The notes under the pieces were generated by a model. It did no database searches, was not told the DNA's origin, and saw nothing but the letters and a program-made list of their open reading frames with translations. Shown piece after piece: positions 46,618-58,168 of a stretch of 64,000 nt of DNA (the first letter of the stretch is position 1; each line of letters begins with the position of its first letter). The stretch comes from Caryophanales bacterium (GTDB lineage: Bacteria > Bacillota > Bacilli > Bacillales > Amphibacillaceae), in assembly GCA_026168805.1 (NCBI GenBank), contig JAPFDS010000010.1:1-64000 (forward strand), in the 5' to 3' direction. The translations under genes and the position numbers were made by a program.

Positions 46618-47358
46618 TTGGAAAAGGAAATTCAAACAATCGTTTCCTGGTTACATAAAAAAGTAAAAGAAGCACATGCGGAAGGACTAGTTGTCGGTGT
46701 GAGTGGTGGACTGGATTCGGCTGTTGTCGCATATTTAATCAAGCGTGCATTTCCGACAACTTCATTAGGTGTTATTATGCCAGTACATAGTAGTGATCAT
46801 GATGTGAAGGATGCGTATACAGTCGTTCAACAAGCGGATATACCATATGTTACCGCCGATCTGACCTCGACTCATCAAACATGCTTAGAAACAATTTGGG
46901 CGTCGGGAACAGAGTACAAACAAGCCGACAGAGATGTCGTTCGTATGGCAGATGCAAATTTACGTGCTAGGCTCCGGATGAGCACCTTATACACATATGC
47001 AGCGCTTAAAAATTATTTAGTTGTTGGTACGGACAATAAATCTGAATGGTACACGGGATATTTTACGAAGTATGGAGACGGTGGAGTCGACTTATTGCCG
47101 ATTGTAGAGTATACAAAAACAGAAGTTTGGGAAATGGCTGCTCATTTAGGTGTGCCACAAGAAGTTATCGATAAAATGCCAAGTGCTGATTTATGGGAAG
47201 GACAGACAGATGAAGAAGAAATGGGGACGTCTTATGCACATATAGACGCATATTTAGAGGGAGAATCTGTCCCAACAGAAGATGTCGAAAAAATTGAATC
47301 GATGCATAAAAGAACGGCGCATAAACGATCCATTCCTGCACAATTCAACCGCTCATAA
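46618..47358 (+). CDS. nadE: NAD synthetase (ammonia-dependent)
   Basis: A 246-residue enzyme that amidates nicotinate adenine dinucleotide to NAD with ATP and ammonia. The PP-loop SGGLDS is at residues 29-34; GTDNKSEWYTGYFTKYGDGG and PSADLWEGQTDEEEMG are conserved. There is no glutaminase domain, so it uses free ammonia. The start is TTG at 46618 after AGAGAGGA. The gene lies between safA and the coxA-like gene; in B. subtilis other nad genes are near this locus. Confidence 0.95.
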   Translation: MEKEIQTIVSWLHKKVKEAHAEGLVVGVSGGLDSAVVAYLIKRAFPTTSLGVIMPVHSSDHDVKDAYTVVQQADIPYVTADLTSTHQTCLETIWASGTEYKQADRDVVRMADANLRARLRMSTLYTYAALKNYLVVGTDNKSEWYTGYFTKYGDGGVDLLPIVEYTKTEVWEMAAHLGVPQEVIDKMPSADLWEGQTDEEEMGTSYAHIDAYLEGESVPTEDVEKIESMHKRTAHKRSIPAQFNRS

Positions 47359-47437
47359 GATTGTAGGTAAAAGGTAAAAATTAACGGCTTTTAAAACCCT
47401 TTTTTTATCAAACAATATGGTAAAGGAGGGTTTTATA

Positions 47438-47854
47438 ATGGCCAAATATATTTTTAGTACGATGACTGTTTTATTTCTTTTAATAGGATGTCAAACAAAT
47501 ACCGATCCGAATAAAGATGCAGCCCCTAATGATAACGAAGTACTTGAAGGGGAAATGCAAATAAAAAATGATTCCTATAAGCAATATACGCAAAGTGAAG
47601 AAAAAGGGATTGCACCAGACGGAACGAAAGAACAACTGTTTTCTTCGAGTGAGCAAAGGGAAATTATTCAACACATTTCCCAAATGGAACATGTAGATTC
47701 TGTCTATGTGAACCATGGGCAAGATAAAGTAAATGTAATGGTTTCTGTCAGAGAAGGCCCATATGATGACATTAAAAAAACTATCAGACGGTACATTAAA
47801 GATAAATTCCCTCAAAGAAAAGTTGATGTTTTTGTGATACAATCAACAGGATAA
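47438..47854 (+). CDS. YhcN/YlaJ family sporulation lipoprotein (CoxA-like)
   Basis: A 138-residue lipoprotein: lipobox LIGC at residues 15-18, then a short domain of the spore YhcN/YlaJ family (EQREIIQHISQMEHVDSVYV, KVNVMVSVREG). In B. subtilis the family member CoxA, a spore cortex protein, lies between safA and yrbC, which matches this position. The ATG at 47438 follows AAAGGAGGG. Confidence 0.85.
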   Translation: MAKYIFSTMTVLFLLIGCQTNTDPNKDAAPNDNEVLEGEMQIKNDSYKQYTQSEEKGIAPDGTKEQLFSSSEQREIIQHISQMEHVDSVYVNHGQDKVNVMVSVREGPYDDIKKTIRRYIKDKFPQRKVDVFVIQSTG

Positions 47855-47960
47855 AGGGGATACAAAAGTAGAGATTATCGCTCAAATGTGATATTCTTCA
47901 CTTAGATGATTTTCAGAAGAGATGTATCTATAATGGGTATAGGTAAGGGGGAGAAATGGT

Positions 47961-48686
47961 ATGGCAGGACATTCAAAATGGAGCAATATTAAACGAAGAA
48001 AAGGTGCACAAGACGCTAAAAAAGGTAAAATTTTTATGCGTCATGCTAAAGATATTTATATCGCAGCAAAAGAAGGCGGCGAGGATGCTTCGATGAATGC
48101 TGCTCTCAGATTGGCCGTTGATAAAGCAAGAGCTGACAACATGCCAAATGATAATATAGAGCGCGCCATTAAAAAAGCAACCGGGACACTAGAAGGTGTT
48201 ACCTTTGAAGAAATTACGTATGAAGGATATGGTCCAGGTGGCGCAGCAATCATGGTGGATGTACTAACAGACAACCGAAATCGTACAGCAGGTGAAGTGA
48301 GACACGCATTTAGCAAAAATGACGGTAATTTAGGTGCAACTGGCTGTGTGTCGTATATGTTTGACCGAAAAGGATATATTGCTATTTTAAACAATGACAA
48401 TGTCGATGAAGATGAGCTAACATTAGTTGCTATTGAAGCGGGTGCCGATGATATTGAAGCAAGTGAAGAAGTATTTGAAATCTACACTGATCCTGCTACT
48501 TTTGGTGAAATTAGTGAACAGCTTCAAGAAGCAGGCTATGCATTAGAAGAAGCGGAAATATCATTCATTCCTCAAACGTACAGCGAACTTCCAAAAGACG
48601 ATACAGATAAAATGCTGGCGTTAGTTGATATGCTTGAAGAGTCCGAAGATGTACAAGACGTGCATCACAATTTATTGATTGATTAA
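47961..48686 (+). CDS. yebC: YebC/PmpR family protein (YrbC)
   Basis: A 241-residue member of the YebC/TACO1 family. It opens with the hallmark [21 protein letters not shown] and has [16 protein letters not shown] and [15 protein letters not shown]. Members have been described as transcription regulators and, more recently, as factors that help ribosomes through proline-rich stretches. ATG at 47961 follows AGGGGGAG. In B. subtilis it lies at the same place (yrbC). Confidence 0.95.
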   Translation: MAGHSKWSNIKRRKGAQDAKKGKIFMRHAKDIYIAAKEGGEDASMNAALRLAVDKARADNMPNDNIERAIKKATGTLEGVTFEEITYEGYGPGGAAIMVDVLTDNRNRTAGEVRHAFSKNDGNLGATGCVSYMFDRKGYIAILNNDNVDEDELTLVAIEAGADDIEASEEVFEIYTDPATFGEISEQLQEAGYALEEAEISFIPQTYSELPKDDTDKMLALVDMLEESEDVQDVHHNLLID

Positions 48687-48693
48687 TCGACTG

Positions 48694-48729
48694 AACTTCT
48701 ATTCTGAGGAATAGAAGTTTTTCTTTTTT
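48694..48729 (+). terminator. Intrinsic terminator after yebC
   Basis: AACTTCTATTC pairs perfectly with GAATAGAAGTT, then TTTCTTTTTT. Confidence 0.88.
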
Positions 48730-48806
48730 AAAACAGAATGCTTGTTCGATGTTTCTATTGTGCTTTTATGGTACGATAAAAGAAGAAATGTAAGGGAGAA
48801 AAGTGA

Positions 48807-49421
48807 ATGATTACATATGTAAAAGGTTTACTAACAGAAATAAAAGATGAATCCATTGTTGTAGAAGTCGGTGGATTAGGCTATGAAATAGTATGCGGAA
48901 ACCCATTTGAGTTTCAACAGGAAGAAAATGAAGATATTCATGTGCATACATATCAACACGTCCGCGAAGACTCCATTCAATTATATGGATTTAAATATCC
49001 AGAACAAAAATCATTATTTATGAAAGTGATATCCGTTTCAGGCATTGGTCCTAAAAGTGGGATTGCCATTATAGGCACAGTAAATGTACACGGATTTGTG
49101 GCTGCTGTCGAACAAGAAGATGAGAAATACTTAACCCAGTTTCCGGGTGTGGGCAAAAAAACAGCTCGTCAGATTATTTTAGACCTCAAAGGAAAGTTAG
49201 ACGATATAGCGTATGTAGAAAAGCCAGGAGAATCAGCAGGAGCAAACGCAACCAAGCTGGCTAGGGAAAGCAATCATTTACAAGATGCGATGGAAGCTTT
49301 ACAAGCACTCGGATATTCAGATACAGAAATCCGGGCAGTCACACCTACCCTACAACAAGATCAAGAAGCAGAGACAGATGCTCTCATTCGAAAAGCATTA
49401 CAGTTACTCGTAAAAAATTAA
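48807..49421 (+). CDS. ruvA: Holliday junction branch migration protein RuvA
   Basis: A 204-residue protein that binds Holliday junctions as tetramers and loads RuvB. The N-terminal OB-fold (MITYVKGLLTEIKDESIVVE), two helix-hairpin-helix motifs (VSGIGPKSGIAI, FPGVGKKTARQIILDLK) and the C-terminal RuvB-binding domain are present. It precedes ruvB by 18 bases; bofC, found upstream in B. subtilis, is missing. Confidence 0.97.
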   Translation: MITYVKGLLTEIKDESIVVEVGGLGYEIVCGNPFEFQQEENEDIHVHTYQHVREDSIQLYGFKYPEQKSLFMKVISVSGIGPKSGIAIIGTVNVHGFVAAVEQEDEKYLTQFPGVGKKTARQIILDLKGKLDDIAYVEKPGESAGANATKLARESNHLQDAMEALQALGYSDTEIRAVTPTLQQDQEAETDALIRKALQLLVKN

Positions 49422-49439
49422 GCAAGGAGGCGACAATAG

Positions 49440-50444
49440 ATGGAAGAACGTGTCATTAACGGAGAGCTACAAGAAGAAGACTCAGGCATTGAATTAAGCT
49501 TACGGCCAACATCATTGAATCAATACATCGGTCAACAAACGGTGAAAGAAAACTTACGTATTTTTATTCAAGCAGCGAAAATGCGTAATGAGCCTCTGGA
49601 TCACGTTTTATTGTATGGACCACCAGGACTTGGTAAAACAACTCTTGCGGCCATTATTGCCAATGAAATGGAAGTGCAATTTCGGTCCACTTCAGGACCA
49701 GCGATTGAAAGAGCTGGAGATTTAGCGGCAATATTGTCGTCTTTAGAACCAGGCGATGTATTATTTATTGATGAGATTCATCGACTGCCTCATGCAATTG
49801 AAGAAGTGCTGTATCCGGCGATGGAAGATTTCTTTTTAGATATCATTGTTGGAACAGGTCCGAGTGCAAGGTCTGTCCGCATTGACCTCCCACCATTTAC
49901 ATTAGTAGGGGCAACGACGCGAGCAGGACTCTTGTCAGCACCTCTGCGTGATCGCTTTGGTGTGTTGAGTAGGTTAGAGTACTACGAAACAGATGACTTA
50001 TGTGCAATTATCGAGCGCACAGCAGAAATATTTGCAACAAAAGCAACCGATGTCGCCTCGACAGAAATTGCTAAACGTTCTCGTGGAACACCCCGTATTG
50101 CCAATCGATTGTTAAAACGTATTCGAGATATCTCTCAAGTCCGTGGCGAAGAAGAAATTAGTTTAGCAACGACGAAAACGGCGTTAGAAATGTTGCAAGT
50201 AGACGAAGCAGGTCTTGATCATATTGATCACAAATTATTAAAAGGGATGATTGACGGATACAAAGGCGGTCCAGTAGGTTTAGAAACAATTGCTGCAACC
50301 ATTGGTGAAGAGCCTCAGACGATTGAAGAAGTATATGAACCGTATTTATTACAAATTGGTTTTATTCAACGAACACCAAGGGGAAGAGTTGTCACGAGCC
50401 AAACGTATGCCCATTTTGGCATCGAGCAGCATCCGAATAAATAA
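49440..50444 (+). CDS. ruvB: Holliday junction branch migration ATPase RuvB
   Basis: A 334-residue AAA+ motor that drives branch migration in complex with RuvA. It opens with [17 protein letters not shown] sequence, Walker [10 protein letters not shown], Walker [10 protein letters not shown], sensor I VGATTRAG, arginine-containing [11 protein letters not shown] and a C-terminal winged helix ([10 protein letters not shown]). The ribosome binding site is AAGGAGGCG. Confidence 0.98.
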   Translation: MEERVINGELQEEDSGIELSLRPTSLNQYIGQQTVKENLRIFIQAAKMRNEPLDHVLLYGPPGLGKTTLAAIIANEMEVQFRSTSGPAIERAGDLAAILSSLEPGDVLFIDEIHRLPHAIEEVLYPAMEDFFLDIIVGTGPSARSVRIDLPPFTLVGATTRAGLLSAPLRDRFGVLSRLEYYETDDLCAIIERTAEIFATKATDVASTEIAKRSRGTPRIANRLLKRIRDISQVRGEEEISLATTKTALEMLQVDEAGLDHIDHKLLKGMIDGYKGGPVGLETIAATIGEEPQTIEEVYEPYLLQIGFIQRTPRGRVVTSQTYAHFGIEQHPNK

Positions 50445-50497
50445 TAAAGTGTAGTTCATACTGATACGACAGAACTGATTATAAAAGAGGGACATAG

Positions 50498-51529
50498 ATG
50501 AATACAGAGGATTTTGATTTTTACTTACCAGAACATTTAATTGCACAGCATCCTTTAAAAGATCGAGCATCTTCCAAAATGCTTGTGATGCATAGACAAA
50601 CAGATACAATAGAACATAAACATTTTCATGACATTACCGATTATTTACAAAAAGGGGATTGTCTCGTGTTAAATGATACACGAGTGCTCCCTGCTCGGTT
50701 ATTTGGTATAAAAGAAAGCACTGGTGCACGCATTGAAATGTTGTTGCTGCATGAAAAGTCCGAAGATACATGGGAGACCCTGGTGAAGCCAGCGAAAAAA
50801 ATTGCACTTGGTGACCGCGTTTCGTTTGGCGAAGGTGCAATTGTAGCGACGTGTACAGAAATAGGGGAGCAAGGTGGACGAACATTTCGTTTGCAATATG
50901 AAGGGCTTTTTTTAGAAGTGCTTGATACACTAGGGACGATGCCACTACCACCGTACATTCAAGAAACATTGGCAGATGCAGACCGGTACCAAACCGTTTA
51001 TGCCAAGCATACAGGATCAGCTGCGGCCCCTACAGCAGGCCTTCATTTTACAGATGAATTATTAGAGAAAATTAAACATAAAGGCGTGCATATCGCCTAT
51101 ATTACATTGCATGTCGGGTTAGGAACATTTAGACCTGTACAAGTAGATGATGTGGAAGAACATACGATGCACAGCGAATATTACCAGATGGATGAAGAGA
51201 CAGCCGAGTTATTGCAACAAGTAAAGGATCGAGGCGACCGAATTATCGCTGTAGGTACAACATCTACCCGCACACTTGAATCTTGCGCGAAAGAAAATGA
51301 TGGAAAATTTATTGCTTCCAGCGGTTGGACAGATATTTTCATTTATCCTCCATATACGTTTCAAGCAATTGACGGGATGATTACCAATTTCCATTTACCA
51401 AAATCAACACTGATCATGCTTGTGAGTGCATTAACTTCCAAGGATAAAACACTCCAAGCATATAAAGAAGCTGTTGAACAAGAATATCGCTTTTTTAGTT
51501 TTGGTGATGCCATGTGCATATTGCCTTAA
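50498..51529 (+). CDS. queA: S-adenosylmethionine:tRNA ribosyltransferase-isomerase
   Basis: A 343-residue enzyme that adds the epoxycyclopentanediol ring from SAM to 7-aminomethyl-7-deazaguanine in tRNA, the penultimate step of queuosine synthesis. Conserved stretches [30 protein letters not shown] and [13 protein letters not shown] are present. It lies 13 bases upstream of tgt, which installs the base, so the two act in one pathway. Confidence 0.97.
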   Translation: MNTEDFDFYLPEHLIAQHPLKDRASSKMLVMHRQTDTIEHKHFHDITDYLQKGDCLVLNDTRVLPARLFGIKESTGARIEMLLLHEKSEDTWETLVKPAKKIALGDRVSFGEGAIVATCTEIGEQGGRTFRLQYEGLFLEVLDTLGTMPLPPYIQETLADADRYQTVYAKHTGSAAAPTAGLHFTDELLEKIKHKGVHIAYITLHVGLGTFRPVQVDDVEEHTMHSEYYQMDEETAELLQQVKDRGDRIIAVGTTSTRTLESCAKENDGKFIASSGWTDIFIYPPYTFQAIDGMITNFHLPKSTLIMLVSALTSKDKTLQAYKEAVEQEYRFFSFGDAMCILP

Positions 51530-51542
51530 AGGAGAGAAATAG

Positions 51543-52679
<1,137 letters not shown>

Positions 52680-52707
52680 TCAATATATGTGAAAGGGGGA
52701 ATGGATC

Positions 52708-52965
52708 ATGGACATGCTCATCACTTTAGCACCAATTCTATTAATGTTTGTTATTTTCTATTTCTTGCTTATTCGTCCACAACAAAAGCGTCAGAAGCAA
52801 GTAAGAGAAATGCAAGGTGCACTTCAAAAAGGAGATACAGTCGTTACGATTGGCGGTTTACATGGAGAAATTCATGCGATTGATGAAGATACTGTAGTAA
52901 TTCACACAGGTGGAGAGACTAGACTTACATATGATCGTGCAGCAATCCGCGACGTGCAAAATTAA
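52708..52965 (+). CDS. yajC: Preprotein translocase accessory subunit YajC
   Basis: An 85-residue protein with one N-terminal membrane segment (residues 5-20) and the family motif RPQQKRQKQVREMQGALQKGD, then GDTVVTIGGLHGEI. YajC associates with the SecDF complex in protein export. SecDF is encoded nearby at 55447. It is YrbF in B. subtilis. Confidence 0.95.
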   Translation: MDMLITLAPILLMFVIFYFLLIRPQQKRQKQVREMQGALQKGDTVVTIGGLHGEIHAIDEDTVVIHTGGETRLTYDRAAIRDVQN

Positions 52966-52968
52966 ACC

Positions 52969-53010
52969 AATAAAAAAGTGACTCCATTGAATGGATGTCA
53001 CTTTTTTATT
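52969..53010. terminator. Bidirectional terminator between yajC and the yrzE-like gene
   Basis: AATAAAAAAGTGAC pairs perfectly with GTCACTTTTTTATT; CCATT/AATGG pairs inside the loop. Confidence 0.92.
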
Positions 53011-53026
53011 GAAAAAAATAATGGAG

Positions 53027-53413
53027 TTACTCTGTTTCTGCTTGTACAGGGGCGATATTTACACCAATCATTCCACCTAAACACGCAACAAATATATAGC
53101 CTAGATGATGGAGGAGCTGTGACAGAGTGAACCATTCATTATATCCTAAAAACTGAACAGTGAACGTGAAAAGAGTGAAGCCAACTCCAATCAAACCTCC
53201 AATGGCCCACCCTTTCGTTTTTCCTTTCATTCCAGCAACGATTCCACCACTAAAGAGTGCGATGACTCCTATACATAAAGTAACCCAAGGGATGATTGAT
53301 GGTGGTAGAGAGGTGAATTTAAGTAAAAAGGCTAGTACGATACTTGATAAAATAATCACACCAAACACAATTACCCAACCTGATAACAATGCTTCGAACA
53401 GTTTCTTTCGCAT
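53027..53413 (-). CDS. TIGR04086 family membrane protein (YrzE-like)
   Basis: A 128-residue protein with four membrane segments and Gly-rich turns (GGIVAGMKGKTKGWAIGGL), the pattern of TIGR04086. Function unknown. It lies 25 bases downstream of spoVB on the same strand and has a near-perfect ribosome binding site (GAAAGGAGGTG). The same gene, yrzE, is in this position in B. subtilis. Confidence 0.88.
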   Translation of the reverse strand: MRKKLFEALLSGWVIVFGVIILSSIVLAFLLKFTSLPPSIIPWVTLCIGVIALFSGGIVAGMKGKTKGWAIGGLIGVGFTLFTFTVQFLGYNEWFTLSQLLHHLGYIFVACLGGMIGVNIAPVQAETE

Positions 53414-53438
53414 GTGAACACCTCCTTTCCAATGAGGT

Positions 53439-54989
53439 TTATATCCATTTTTGGATGAAAGGGATTTGGCTAAGTTCTTCTCTCGTTAAGAAACGGAACA
53501 AGAGTAAAAACAAGCAATAAATGATGAATAACAAAATACATATCCCGATGAAAATCAATAATTGATTGTTAAAGAACACGAGTACACTGTGTAACATCCG
53601 AGCGACCAACCATGTACTTCCAACAAGTCCAAGCATTTTAGCAAGGTCTGCCAAAGGAATCGAAAATTGAATCCATTTATTTAACGATCGGATATGGAGC
53701 AATGTTACGAAAACTACACTAATGGACATTGCAATAGCCGCTCCTAAAATTCCAAATGATGGATGTGAAGTGAGCGTAAAAAGAAGTCCTAATTTAAGCG
53801 TCGTACCAAACACACTATTCCACATCGCAGGCTTCGCTAAGTCGAGTGCTTGTAATGCTGCTTGGAGTGGGGCTTGTATATATAAAAATAAGAAGAAAGG
53901 GGCCATAAACGTTAGAATCATACTCGCATTTGAAGTCCCATACATGTACATCAATATTTGACTAGCAAATAATGAGAGGACTATGGTTGCAATTGCGCCA
54001 GAAGCAAATGATATGCGAATGGCTTGATGGATGCGATGGAGAATAAATGTATTGTTTTTGGTTGCCTCTGCTTCAGCAATAGAAGGTAAAAGAGCAATGG
54101 ATAACGAATGCGTAATAAACGTTGGTAAAAATAACAGGGGCATCACATATCCGGTTAATTCCCCATATTGTTTTGTAGCAATTGCGCTTGAAATACCTGT
54201 AATGGCTAGAGCTTGTGTAATAATAATGGGTTCTAAAAATGTCGAAAATGAATTTACTAAGCGGCTACCGGTACTAGGAATGGCGATTGTAAATAGTTCT
54301 TTAACGGTTTTCTTGAAAGTGCCAACAAAGGAAAAAAAGTCATTTCGGATGCGAATGGTTTTCCTACGTTTGAATACAACAAACATGTAAATGAGTGAAG
54401 CAGCTTCACCAAAGATCACACTAACCATTGCTCCAGCGGCTGCAAATTCGATGCCAAAAGGTAAGAACAATTGAATGAGTAATGCAACACAGGAAATCCG
54501 GACAACTTGTTCTAATACGAGTGCAAAGCTTTGCGGACGCATGTTTTGCATCCCTTGAAAATACCCTTTCAAGATGCCTGCGAATGCCATAACTGGAATA
54601 ATTGGGCAGACTGCATATAATGGATAAATGGTTCGAGGATCTGTAAAAAAGTTTTCAGCAATAAATGGTGCTGAGAAAAATAATAATAACGTGCAGATCA
54701 TACTTGTACTCATTGTTAGTATAAAAGCGACTACCATAATTCGTTTTATTTTATGTGTATCATTATTGGCATTAGCCTCTGCAACTCTTTTTGAAATAGC
54801 AATGGGTAGACCGAGTTGAGTAACAGTGATGAACAGCATCATCGTCGGTAAAGCCATCATATACAGACCAATACCTTCTTCACCCATAACTCTAGCTACG
54901 ACAAGACGGTTAATAAATCCAAGCAGACGAGTAATAACGCCGGCGAAAATGAGGATAAGCGTTCCTTGTAGAAATGTTTGTTTTGTCAT
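53439..54989 (-). CDS. spoVB: Stage V sporulation protein B, MOP-superfamily flippase
   Basis: A 516-residue protein with about 14 membrane segments of the MurJ/Wzx-like MOP exporter superfamily. The opening TFLQGTLILIFAGVITRLLGF and the motif GEEGIGLYMMALPTMM are typical of SpoVB. In B. subtilis it is required for spore cortex synthesis, probably by moving lipid-linked cortex precursors across the forespore outer membrane. It is transcribed on the minus strand with the yrzE-like gene. Confidence 0.93.
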   Translation of the reverse strand: MTKQTFLQGTLILIFAGVITRLLGFINRLVVARVMGEEGIGLYMMALPTMMLFITVTQLGLPIAISKRVAEANANNDTHKIKRIMVVAFILTMSTSMICTLLLFFSAPFIAENFFTDPRTIYPLYAVCPIIPVMAFAGILKGYFQGMQNMRPQSFALVLEQVVRISCVALLIQLFLPFGIEFAAAGAMVSVIFGEAASLIYMFVVFKRRKTIRIRNDFFSFVGTFKKTVKELFTIAIPSTGSRLVNSFSTFLEPIIITQALAITGISSAIATKQYGELTGYVMPLLFLPTFITHSLSIALLPSIAEAEATKNNTFILHRIHQAIRISFASGAIATIVLSLFASQILMYMYGTSNASMILTFMAPFFLFLYIQAPLQAALQALDLAKPAMWNSVFGTTLKLGLLFTLTSHPSFGILGAAIAMSISVVFVTLLHIRSLNKWIQFSIPLADLAKMLGLVGSTWLVARMLHSVLVFFNNQLLIFIGICILLFIIYCLFLLLFRFLTREELSQIPFIQKWI

Positions 54990-55104
54990 TTAGATAGACC
55001 CGCCTTCTCAAAAAATTAAATTTAATATACAATGATATATATGCAGATACATTGGCCAAGCATGACAAGTATTTACAGATACTTGTAAAATGGGGGAATG
55101 CACG

Positions 55105-55395
55105 TTGGACAAACGAAAATCAGTAACAGAGTGGAGAGAAGAATTGGAAGCTGTCCTAGAAATTAAAAAAAATGAATTTCAGATGTTAGGTTATGATAAA
55201 ACAACTACAGAAGATATATGGAATTGCTTAATGAAGACTGTTTGGAATGACAGTGAACCTCAAAAACGACTGTATGAGGTCGTGGCAGAGATTTTACAAT
55301 TGCAAATTACAACATATATGACCTATTTAACGATGGGAATTTATCAAGATGATGATGATTTAATGGCATCTATTTCAGCGCTTAGAGGCGACTAA
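55105..55395 (+). CDS. comN: Post-transcriptional regulator ComN (YrzD)
   Basis: A 96-residue protein of the ComN family (PF13797; RKSVTEWREELEAVLEIK, MLGYDKTTTEDIWNCL). In B. subtilis ComN controls the late competence operon comE after transcription and localises to poles through DivIVA. I choose the TTG at 55105, seven bases after GGGGGA, over the in-frame ATG at 55090 that lies before this site. The position between spoVB and secDF matches. Confidence 0.9.
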   Translation: MDKRKSVTEWREELEAVLEIKKNEFQMLGYDKTTTEDIWNCLMKTVWNDSEPQKRLYEVVAEILQLQITTYMTYLTMGIYQDDDDLMASISALRGD

Positions 55396-55446
55396 TGAAA
55401 ATACATACAGTTTAGAGATGCACTTGAATGAGGAGGAATTTTGCTT

Positions 55447-57699
55447 ATGAAGCACAAAGGAAAGATCGTTGCCTTTTTTATTGTTGTCCTGCTTTTTGCT
55501 GGAACAATCGGGGGTACACTTACAGGAGTTAGTAAAAATATAAATCTTGGATTGGATTTACAAGGTGGATTTGAGATTCTGTACGAAGTTGAACCTGTGG
55601 ATCAAGAACAGGAAGTTTCCCGTACGATGCTTGAGTCTACAGTTCAAACATTAAATGACCGAGTCAATAGACTTGGTATTAGTGAAGCGAATATTGATAT
55701 CGAAGGGGACGACCGTGTTCGTGTCCAATTAGCAGGTGTAGAAAATCAAACAGAAGCGAGAGAAATTTTAGCAACTTCTGCACTTGTATCTTTTAGAGAT
55801 GTTCATGATGAAGAATATTTAGATGGAACAGACATAAAAGAAGGTAGTGCCAAACAAAATATAGACCCAGAAACAAATAGTCCGATGGTAACTTTACAAT
55901 TAAAAGATGCGGATAAATTTGGCGATGTAACGACAACGATTAAGGATATGGAACCAGATAACTATCTCGTTATTTGGATGGATTATCAAGAAGGGGATTC
56001 ATTTGAAGCCGAGGTCGATAAAGAGGAGCCGAAGTTTATATCTGCTCCAAGGGTTGGTCAAACGTTACGTACAACGGATGTACAAATAACTGGTGATTTT
56101 ACCATTGAGGAAGCAAAACGTTTAGCAGATATTATTAACGCAGGATCTCTTCCTGTCCATATGGAAGAAATCTTTTCCACATCTGTTGGTGCTCAATTTG
56201 GAGAACAATCTTTAAATAAAACGGTTTTTGCTGGAATTATAGGGGTCATCGCAATTTTTGCATTTATGATTTTGGCCTATCGTTTTGCAGGAGTCATTGC
56301 GTCGATTAATTTAGCAGTGTACATTTATATTATTATCCTCGTTTTTGGGTTGTTGCAAGGTGTGTTAACCTTACCAGGAATCGCAGCCCTCATTTTAGGG
56401 GTTGGTATGGCTGTTGATGCGAACGTCATTACGTTTGAGCGCATTAAAGAAGAATTACGAACTGGAAAGTCCATCAAAGCAGCGTTTGATGCTGGAAGTA
56501 AAAACTCTCTACGGACGATTGTAGACGCAAATATTACAACGATGTTAGCCGCTATTGTCCTCTTTTACTTTGGGACAAGTTCCGTAAAAGGGTTTGCTAC
56601 GATGTTAATCGTTAGTATATTAGTGAGCTTTTTAACAGCTGTATTTGGAACACGTGCTTTAATGGGCTTGTGGGTAAAGAGTGGATATTTACGAAACAAG
56701 CCAGGTTGGTTTGGCGTACGTAAAGATCACATTCGCGATATTTCCGATACAAGCGAAGTTGAACCGACATTCTTAGGTAGAACGGTTAATGTGATTAAAC
56801 AACAGAAAAAAATATTTGTCTTTAGCGCCATTGTTGTAGTAATTGGAGTTATGTCTCTAGGAATCTTTAAATTGAACCCAGGAATTGACTTTACGAGTGG
56901 TTCTCGGATAGAAGTACTCGCAACAGATACGTTATCTTCTGAAGATGTCCAAAGTGATTTTGAAGCTTTAGAACTTGAACCAAAAGCAATTGTACTGTCT
57001 GGAGATGATAATGAAATAGCAGTGACTCGCTTTGACACTGTTTTATCGGAGGATAAAATTGCCGAAGTGAAAGGTTATTTCCAGGAAAAATATGAACATG
57101 AACCAGGAGTAAGTGTTGTCTCACCGATCGTTGGACAGGAGCTTGTGAAGAACGCAATCCAAGCACTCATCATTGCAGCGATAGGAATGATTATTTACGT
57201 TACATTCAGGTTTGAATTGTTTTTCGGAATTACGGCGATTATTGCGTTGCTTCATGACGTATTTATTGTGCTCGTTGTGTTTAGCTTATTTAAAATCGAA
57301 TTCGATGCTACCATTGTCGCAGCAATATTAACCATTGTCGGGTACTCGATTAATAATACAATCGTTATATTTGACCGGATTCGGGAAAATATTCGCTTGA
57401 AAAAACGGGTTACATCTATAAAAGATTTAGCTAAAATCGTGAATGATAGTTTAGTCCAATCATTTACGCGAAGTATTAATACGACTGTCACAACGCTCAT
57501 AGCTGTGTTAGCCTTCTTAATTTTAGGTGCAGCTTCCATTGGCGGATTTGCCATAGCACTTGTGATTGGTTTAATTGCGGGACTGTATTCGTCACTGTTC
57601 TTAGCGTCCCAATTATGGCTCGTAACGAGAGGTAGAAATATTAAAGAGAAACCACTTGATTTTACGAAGAAAAAACGTGTAGAAGGTCCACAAGTATAG
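55447..57699 (+). CDS. secDF: Protein translocase subunit SecDF (fused)
   Basis: A 750-residue membrane protein in which SecD (about residues 1-420) and SecF (about 450-750) are fused, as in Bacillus. SecD motifs NLGLDLQGGFEILYEV and LGVGMAVDANVITFERIKEE and SecF motifs PGIDFTSGSRIEV and YSINNTIVIFDRIRENIR are present. It uses the proton or sodium gradient to complete export through SecYEG. ATG at 55447 is ten bases after AGGAGG; the TTG at 55441 is too close. Confidence 0.97.
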   Translation: MKHKGKIVAFFIVVLLFAGTIGGTLTGVSKNINLGLDLQGGFEILYEVEPVDQEQEVSRTMLESTVQTLNDRVNRLGISEANIDIEGDDRVRVQLAGVENQTEAREILATSALVSFRDVHDEEYLDGTDIKEGSAKQNIDPETNSPMVTLQLKDADKFGDVTTTIKDMEPDNYLVIWMDYQEGDSFEAEVDKEEPKFISAPRVGQTLRTTDVQITGDFTIEEAKRLADIINAGSLPVHMEEIFSTSVGAQFGEQSLNKTVFAGIIGVIAIFAFMILAYRFAGVIASINLAVYIYIIILVFGLLQGVLTLPGIAALILGVGMAVDANVITFERIKEELRTGKSIKAAFDAGSKNSLRTIVDANITTMLAAIVLFYFGTSSVKGFATMLIVSILVSFLTAVFGTRALMGLWVKSGYLRNKPGWFGVRKDHIRDISDTSEVEPTFLGRTVNVIKQQKKIFVFSAIVVVIGVMSLGIFKLNPGIDFTSGSRIEVLATDTLSSEDVQSDFEALELEPKAIVLSGDDNEIAVTRFDTVLSEDKIAEVKGYFQEKYEHEPGVSVVSPIVGQELVKNAIQALIIAAIGMIIYVTFRFELFFGITAIIALLHDVFIVLVVFSLFKIEFDATIVAAILTIVGYSINNTIVIFDRIRENIRLKKRVTSIKDLAKIVNDSLVQSFTRSINTTVTTLIAVLAFLILGAASIGGFAIALVIGLIAGLYSSLFLASQLWLVTRGRNIKEKPLDFTKKKRVEGPQV

Positions 57700-57719
57700 T
57701 ACCTTCAAACAATGTTCGA

Positions 57720-57754
57720 ATGTTCCTCCCATGTGCATGCATGAGGAGGAACAT
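57720..57754 (+). other. Hairpin between secDF and yrvD
   Basis: ATGTTCCTCC pairs with GGAGGAACAT (10 bp, 15-base loop). No T-run follows, so it is more likely an mRNA structure than a terminator. Confidence 0.55.
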
Positions 57755-57781
57755 CTATCATCATTGAAAGGATGAATGCTG

Positions 57782-58108
57782 ATGAGAGGGCAAACATATG
57801 TAATTATTTCAATCATTTTAGTAATACTCGTTGCAGTCTTTGCAGTAACGAATGTGGATGCTGTTGAAGTGAATTATTTGTTCTGGTCGGCTGAATCGCC
57901 GCTTATATTAGTGATCTTGTTTTCCGTTTTAATGGGTGGGTTACTTGTAGGAGCAGCTAGCAGTGTTCGTTTGTATCAATTGAAAAAAGAGAATAAAGAA
58001 TTACACCATGAGTTGGATGCTATTCGAACTGACAAGTCTAAAAATAAAAATACAGGTAAAAAAGCTCCACATACACCATCGACAAATAAGAGTCATGAGA
58101 AAAAGTGA
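57782..58108 (+). CDS. yrvD: LapA domain membrane protein (YrvD-like)
   Basis: A 108-residue protein with two membrane segments (about residues 5-25 and 38-63) joined by an NVDAVEVNYLFW loop typical of the LapA/DUF1049 family, and a basic, Lys-rich C-terminal tail. The family is linked to lipopolysaccharide assembly in proteobacteria; its role in Firmicutes is unknown. ATG at 57776 and 57782 are both possible; 57782 is better spaced from GAAAGGAT. It sits between secDF and recJ as in B. subtilis. Confidence 0.85.
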   Translation: MRGQTYVIISIILVILVAVFAVTNVDAVEVNYLFWSAESPLILVILFSVLMGGLLVGAASSVRLYQLKKENKELHHELDAIRTDKSKNKNTGKKAPHTPSTNKSHEKK

Positions 58109-58168
58109 GTAAAGTAGTTCATATACCATTACTCTGCTCAGCACATATAAAGGGTAAAGGTGATTTTG

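Noticed and set aside
47480..47842. 120-codon minus-strand frame opposite the coxA-like gene
   Set aside because: It is a shadow of the lipoprotein gene, with no start signal and improbable composition.
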